Positions 59,896-64,000 of a stretch of 64,000 nucleotides of DNA are shown in pieces. The stretch's first letter is position 1. Every line of letters begins with the position of its first letter. The stretch is from Enoplosus armatus (Eukaryota > Chordata > Actinopteri > Centrarchiformes > Enoplosidae), in NCBI RefSeq assembly GCF_043641665.1, contig NC_092183.1, forward strand, positions 23,098,501 to 23,162,500. The letters run 5' to 3'. Position numbers and translations under genes: made by a program. Below the pieces are notes generated by a model that saw only the letters and a list, made by a program, of their open reading frames with translations, had not been told where the DNA came from and ran no database searches.

Positions 59896-61243
59896 ATTCA
59901 CAGTTCGGTATATACCTCAGCGTACGGCTGCATATCTGCAGTGATACACACTCCTGTAGCATTAGTTATTACTTGGACATGGTTGTAGTCTGCAGTGAGA
60001 GGCTGCCCGAACGCTGTGGGGAGAATGACTCTCCTTCCAGTCTGGTTTTGTCTCTTTCCGCTAATTGACACATTCAGGTGATGCCATCGTAAATGTCATG
60101 TTTCCCACAGACAGACCCGACTTCACTTGAACAATGTCGGCATACATCTTGATACTAATTGACACTTAAGTCCATTTTTGCTGTAAATTACCGGGAAACC
60201 ATAATGCTCCCATACAGTTGATCTGAATGTCTAGAATTTCTGTGCCACGCGTGCGAGTAGTCGAAACAAATAAACTATTTTGACAGAAGTTCTGCTGATT
60301 TGTGTGCATTATGAAAGGACAGTTATGTGCCTTGATTGAAAAAAATGGTATTCAGATTTTATTTACCTGGGCGGGCCGCCTAAGTACAGTCTATGTATGG
60401 GAAACACTGGCCTAGCTGCCCTGACATTTGGCCTTTGTGCCCTCAAAAAAATTGACAACACCAAAGCCCAAGTGGCCTTGCCTCTAAAATGATGCAATTC
60501 CAGGCCCACTGCTAACAACACACTGTCCGCCCATAACTTTGTCACTAGTTCCCCTCCTGGGGCTCAGCCTTCCAGCTGCTGCCAATCCAACACAGACAAT
60601 GACACGCCCCTACAGCTGCTGAGAGGAAAGGGAGCATCTCTAAACCCTGTTGGATGGAGGTGCTACAGCCCAGATAAGACTGCACAACCAGTAACCAACC
60701 TGCAGCATCTCTGTCAACAAGACCAGGCCACACAGGCAGGCTGTCTCTGCAGAGCGTATGTGTCTGATTTTGACTCCTGCATCACATGAGGTGATGGAAG
60801 TCAAGCTGGACTCCTGGTTTGGCAGAAACATAACCAAGGAAGCATCAAGAAAAGACTCAACCCAGGCCAGAGTGTCGACTGGATTGTGGTTAGCCCTGCT
60901 GGGACTCTGCACCTGCCAACAACAGGGCCTCTATAGGCCGTTTCATTCATGTCAAGCCGGTGGACGGTCGTGCTTCAGCCCGGCACAAAACCCCGTAAAG
61001 CCGGCGTTGCGTTCTTTCCATCCGAATCCCGATGTGGTATTTCCTCTGAAACGCGCTTTTCTTTCCCTGTAACCACTCCTCAAACAGTCAACAAACCGAG
61101 CGGCGAAAATACACCGTCCCCACAGCCCAACAACAACGTTGCCGCTACGGAGTTGTTGCCGCTCTGTATCGCCGTGTTGCGTCGGAACTGTCTGCTGACA
61201 GTCAGCGCTATTTGAGCCGAACGACAGGCGAACTCACCTGTTT

Positions 61244-61303
61244 TCAGCAGTGATGTTGCTGCAGGTTGGAGGTCCGCTCCGCCACCGCCACACCGTCCTC
61301 CAT
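61244..61303 (-). other. Upstream ORF in candidate first exon
   Basis: ATG in context gggaagATGg opens a 19-codon frame, MEDGVAVAERTSNLQQHHC, closed by TGA six bases before the splice donor. It is fully contained in the candidate 5' UTR exon, so if transcribed it would be a classic translation-dampening uORF. The start context has a purine at -3 and G at +4. Confidence 0.45.
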
Positions 61304-61325
61304 CTTCCCTGTAGCGGCTGCCTTC

Positions 61326-61368
61326 TGTGTGTATGTGTGTGTCTGTGTGTGTGTGTGTGTGTGTGTGT
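61326..61368 (+). repeat. (TG)n microsatellite in candidate first exon
   Basis: gtgtgtatgtgtgtgtctgt and (GT)n to 61368. On the minus strand this is a CA repeat just upstream of the uORF. Confidence 0.85.
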
Positions 61369-61470
61369 TCGCCAGCCTCCCAGCTCCTCCTTCCTCCCAC
61401 CGCCACCGTCACATCATTATAGGACACAACAAATAGCCTGTCTACCGTAGGACTATTCAAGACGTGTAGC

Positions 61471-62211
61471 GTACTGGTGGAGCTTGCAGTGTTTTTAATC
61501 CGTGTCAGGGTTGAAAAGCTTCAGAAATATGGAAATACACAAGATTAAAAATTACATAAATCTAAATGTGACTATAATAACTATTTTATTTTTATATTAA
61601 AAATATTATTATTTTATAATAATTGTTTTTTTTAAAGCCTGTTTTCCAGTAGTTCGTTTGTTTGTTTGTTTGTGTTTGTTTGTTAGTAAATGCAGCAGTT
61701 TTATTTCACATTATTTTACGATTTGTACTATAATTCTGTAAATGTTAATCATATTTTATGTGAATTTTTCTTTCCCTACATAATGGTCTAAATGTTGTTT
61801 AGAGAGGTGTGTATCAACGCTAGGCTTACATGATCTAAATTACTTATGTGGTGGGGGAAAAATTGTCATGAGGAATTGTAAAAACTCAAATTTGTCAAGC
61901 GAGGATTTGGCTTATTTTCCTTGGTTAATACTTGAGGAGACGTCCCTATAATTTAATGTACATGAAATGTGGAGGGTTTTTTTCATTTTGGAAATGGCTT
62001 TTTCTGTCTACATCCCCATCATGTTTGCTTTTCTTGTGCTCTAGGTTAGAAACAGCTCATTCACTTTGAAATACTGCAAAAAATCTAAATATTGCATCTT
62101 TAAGTGCTAAGAATTGACCACCATTGAGAAAAATAGAACAAAATCGTCAAATACAAGTCAAATAGGGCAACACTGGCAGTCACTGTCCTCTCTGAAGGAT
62201 AAATAAATAAA
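61471..62211. other. AT-rich intergenic stretch
   Basis: Nothing recognisable except a (TTTG)n run at about 61657-61685. Between the CpG island and the family A repeat. No coding exon seen on the minus strand that could continue from the exon at 63038-62875. Confidence 0.6.
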
Positions 62212-62494
62212 TGAATGATAAATGATCTCACTTATATAGCGCTTTTCAACCTTCACGGTTCCCAAAGCGCTTTACAGCTAAGTCTCATTCACCCATTCAC
62301 TCACACATTCACACACCAATGGCGACCGAGCTGCCATGCAAGGTGCTGGTCTCCATCGGGAGCAACTTAGGGTTCAGTGTCTTGCTCAAGGACACTTCGA
62401 CATGACGGGGGCAGCCGGGGATCGAATCCCCAACCCGCTCTAACCAGCTTCACCTCCCGTGTGACAGTGCTAACCACTGCGCCACCATGCCGCC
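62212..62494 (+). repeat. Interspersed repeat family A, copy 5
   Basis: aatgatctcacttatatagc, gcttttcaaccttcacggtt, cccaaagcgctttacagcta, ccgagctgccatgcaaggtg, gtgctaaccactgcgccacc, atgccgccc. Complete copy. Confidence 0.85.
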
Positions 62495-62745
62495 CATACA
62501 TAGACAACTGGCTGATTCTTGCCAGGTCCAGGAGGTGGAAGACCACACAGCACTGGTAATTCAGCATATGACACAGTTGGGCTTTGCCATCAACCCCAGC
62601 AAGAGCACCAGGTCCAGGTCTTCATGGAGGCAGGACTCCTGACCAGGCCCACCCAGTTTGGTCCCACGGCCTGCTGTATACATTCCTGCCCTTGCGACTG
62701 ATGATGGAGCTGCTCCACAGGGTCTGGACACAGCATCTATTGTTA
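62495..62745 (+). mobile_element. DIRS-like reverse-transcriptase fragment
   Basis: Across one frameshift the plus strand reads YIDNWLILARS, then DHTALVIQHMTQLGFAINPS, KST. The pattern Y-[IL]-D-[DN]-W-L-I ... HT..L..H...LG..[IV]N..KS is that of DIRS1-type RT, in which YLDD is the catalytic box (here YIDN, so inactive). It starts immediately after the family A end. Confidence 0.5.
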
Positions 62746-62874
62746 CACTAATAACAAGGACTTTCTGAACACTACATAAAGAACCTTTAAAATAACTTCT
62801 AATCTAAATAAACGGAACTAGAATGCATACATGCTGTATGCCCAAGTAAATCTCAGCTGTGACTTTTGACTCAC

Positions 62875-63038
62875 CTGAACATCCTCCATGCCGTGCAGCC
62901 CGGGCAGTCTGACACTCATATCAGGATCCATTTCCGGGTGAGTGGAGTGCAGCACCACGTCGAGCCGCTGTACGCCATCATAGTCGCTAAGGCAGCAAGG
63001 CCCCAAATCCAGTGTTGAGATCATGTCTGTGGCATGTT
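62875..63038 (-). CDS. Unidentified internal coding exon of a neighbouring gene
   Basis: A 164-nt stretch with an acceptor tatatctgtag (AG 63040-63039) and donor CAG|gtgagtc (GT 62874-62873), and one open frame of three. Read with two bases completing a split codon, it codes HATDMISTLDLGPCCLSDYD, GVQRLDVVLH, STHPEMDPDMSVRLPGLHGM, EDVQ, phase 1 in and 0 out. Composition looks like a normal protein, not a transposon. I do not recognise the family. In mammals PTAR1 (upstream, same strand) and FAM189A2/ENTREP1 neighbour APBA1, but I see no PTAR1 similarity and cannot confirm the other. The next exon must lie below 62873 or the gene ends nearby. Confidence 0.55.
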
Positions 63039-63169
63039 CTACAGATATAGACATTGACACTATAGTGAAAGGTGTAATGGTGCTGGTATGATGTCAGTGA
63101 CTATCAACAGATCATTTTCAATGTCTCTCTTTGCTGAGAACTGAGAATGATGACATGCGCTGCTGACGC

Positions 63170-63600
63170 AGGCTGTGTGGCCCGGCCATCAGCCTTGCTT
63201 CAAAGGTTGCCGAGTGGCCACTTGCGATATCGCAGAGAAAAATTCCCCAGCGGCCCAAAAAACATTTTCCCCATACCATTATCAAAGAGACGTCTGTAAA
63301 ATTGCTGACAGGACTCCTCAATCTGCAGACAAGGTCAATTATTACTCTTTCTATTATGAATTTTTGATCCATGGAGGTTTTATATTTGTAAATCTTTCCT
63401 TGAGCCGAGCCAATAATCCGTGACGTCGTCACAATGTAAAGTCTGTGGGCCAAGCAGGAACTTGTAACTGGAAGTAAACTCGGAAGCTAGAAACTTTTTT
63501 AGCATATGCGCCAGGCGAGCAATTCCTTTTGAACTGCACAGGCACCATGTTTGGGTCCATTATCCAGATCTTATAATACATGGTTCAACCATGGTCTGTA
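63170..63600. repeat. Cluster of short fish repeats (family E relatives)
   Basis: gcttcaaaggttgccgagtg, gccacttgcgatatcgcaga (63198-63237) pairs with 45405-45485. agcatatgcgccaggcgagc, aattccttttgaactgcaca, and gtccattatccagatcttat (63500-63575) pair with 53440-53560. Confidence 0.55.
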
Positions 63601-63615
63601 GCTCTGCTGCCTGCC

Positions 63616-64000
63616 CATTAGGGATGCAATGAATCACAAAACTCACTGTTCCGATCATATCACGGTTTTGAGTTACAAATCGGTTCATTTGTAAGATCAG
63701 CAAAAAAAGGGGGGTTAGGGATGGCCTCTTTCTGTAGTCACCACTCTGTAGTCTTGCTCTATGTCCCGCCCACAAGGTGTAGAAGGGATGTGTTGTATTT
63801 TCCCACTACACGCATTACGAGTTATAGCCTATGAACACTGAAGGCTACACTGTCAGAGGCAGGCAAAGAGACTGGAGGTGCTTCAGTGAGCGAGCAGAGC
63901 TGTGTGTCAAAGGGAAGACAGCAGATATTGCCGAATTTGCAATAAACTTTTAACACAATCTTCCTTACGGATCGACGACGTTCCATTACACCACTACTGC
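63616..64000. repeat. Probable DNA-transposon-derived repeat, runs off the window
   Basis: ttagggatgcaatgaatcac, aaaactcactgttccgatca, tatcacggttttgagttaca resembles a common fish repeat whose start is gggatgcaacgata. The far end is outside the window. Confidence 0.45.

Larger units (their letters stand above)
58786..60409. mobile_element. Candidate hAT-like element carrying nested LINE fragments
   Basis: Left end cagtgtttcccagttgagaa; right end read inward cagtgtttcccatacataga. These share the 11-base hAT-type terminus cagtgtttccc. Between them lie LINE pieces (58995-59895). The flanking 8-mers do not match clearly, so the two ends may belong to different copies. Confidence 0.4.
28641..61237 (-). 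other. apba1 intron 1 (inferred), 32.6 kb
   Basis: From the candidate first-exon donor to the exon 2 acceptor. No conserved gene exon was recognised on either strand. Contents from low to high coordinate: L1-like ORF1 relic, Rex1 relic, a 7-kb AT-rich stretch (30.8-33.5 kb and 34.6-36.5 kb with little recognisable), L2-tail repeat at 34 kb, (AC)n at 35.9 kb, second Rex1 at 37 kb, L2 at 38-39.9 kb, several short repeats, LTR fragment at 47 kb, MADF-like DNA element copies at 48.3 and 54.3 kb, nested repeats at 58.8-60.4 kb. Confidence 0.55.
61238..61420 (-). other. apba1: Probable non-coding first exon of apba1
   Basis: Minus strand, in a CpG-rich segment. The sequence ends CTGAAAACAG|gtgagtt, with the donor GT at 61237-61236 and a strong consensus. 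The 5' limit is not visible, and about 61420 is a guess at the edge of the (TG)n tract and GC-rich region. It contains a 19-codon uORF (ATG at 61303, stop ending 61244). Known: mammalian APBA1 has a non-coding exon 1 and a very long intron 1. The link to the exon at 28640 is inference from strand, order and absence of another gene between. It could instead be the first exon of a non-coding RNA. Confidence 0.55.
60935..61470. promoter_or_regulatory. CpG island, candidate apba1 promoter
   Basis: CpG dinucleotides are dense here (for example ccggtggacggtcgtg, aaagccggcgttgcg, gtatcgccgtgttgcgtcgg) and scarce in the surrounding tens of kilobases. The island overlaps the probable first exon and continues downstream into intron 1, as is common for vertebrate promoters. 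No TATA box is obvious. A (TG)n tract at about 61326-61368 sits inside the likely promoter. Confidence 0.6.

Noticed and set aside
61080..61460. 126-codon minus-strand frame over the CpG island
   Set aside because: Contains His-Thr repeats from the CA tract and runs through the strong splice donor at 61237. The exon is better explained as 5' UTR.

Overview
The window is vertebrate nuclear DNA, most likely from a percomorph-type teleost. It has large AT-rich introns and GT-AG spliced exons. It is full of fish-type repeats: Rex1 and L2/CR1 LINE fragments, tails such as 'ctatataaataaaattga' repeated into (ATTGA)n, hAT-type elements and a DIRS-like fragment. No prokaryotic features (operons, ribosome binding sites, CRISPR) are present. 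Species assignment beyond teleost is inference from repeat types. || The main content is one gene on the minus strand, apba1 (Mint1/X11-alpha), a neuronal adaptor that binds Munc18, CASK and APP. I could join twelve coding exons by hand from 28536 down to 4321. They give an uninterrupted 965-residue reading frame (2898 nt with stop) in which every intron is GT-AG and all splice phases agree. The N-terminal half, with the Munc18- and CASK-binding segments, lies in one large exon (28536-26956). The PTB domain is spread over exons at 21869-8984. Two PDZ domains follow at 8664-6253, and the last 23 residues (ending PVYI) are at 4392-4321. A CpG-rich segment near 61 kb contains a probable non-coding first exon with a clean donor at 61237. 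This would make intron 1 about 32.6 kb. || Layout: 1-4320 is the 3' UTR and downstream flank. 4321-28640 is the coding part of apba1, with introns carrying repeats, a 32-bp minisatellite, a ~310-bp inverted repeat pair and an 853-bp non-autonomous hAT element with target-site duplication. 28641-61237 is intron 1, a transposon-rich desert: an L1-like ORF1 relic, two Rex1 relics, an L2 relic, an LTR fragment, two copies of a MADF-like DNA-transposon derivative and several microsatellites. 60.9-61.5 kb is the CpG island/promoter candidate. 61.5-64 kb holds another interspersed repeat, a DIRS-like reverse-transcriptase fragment, an unidentified coding-like exon on the minus strand (63038-62875) that probably belongs to the next gene upstream, and more repeats. 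|| I found no clearly new multi-gene system. The points I consider most worth following are a symmetric 33-nt microexon in the PTB domain with UGC motifs just upstream of its acceptor, the uORF-bearing CpG-island exon, and the orphan exon at 62.9 kb. The inverted repeat in intron 2 is also worth a look.
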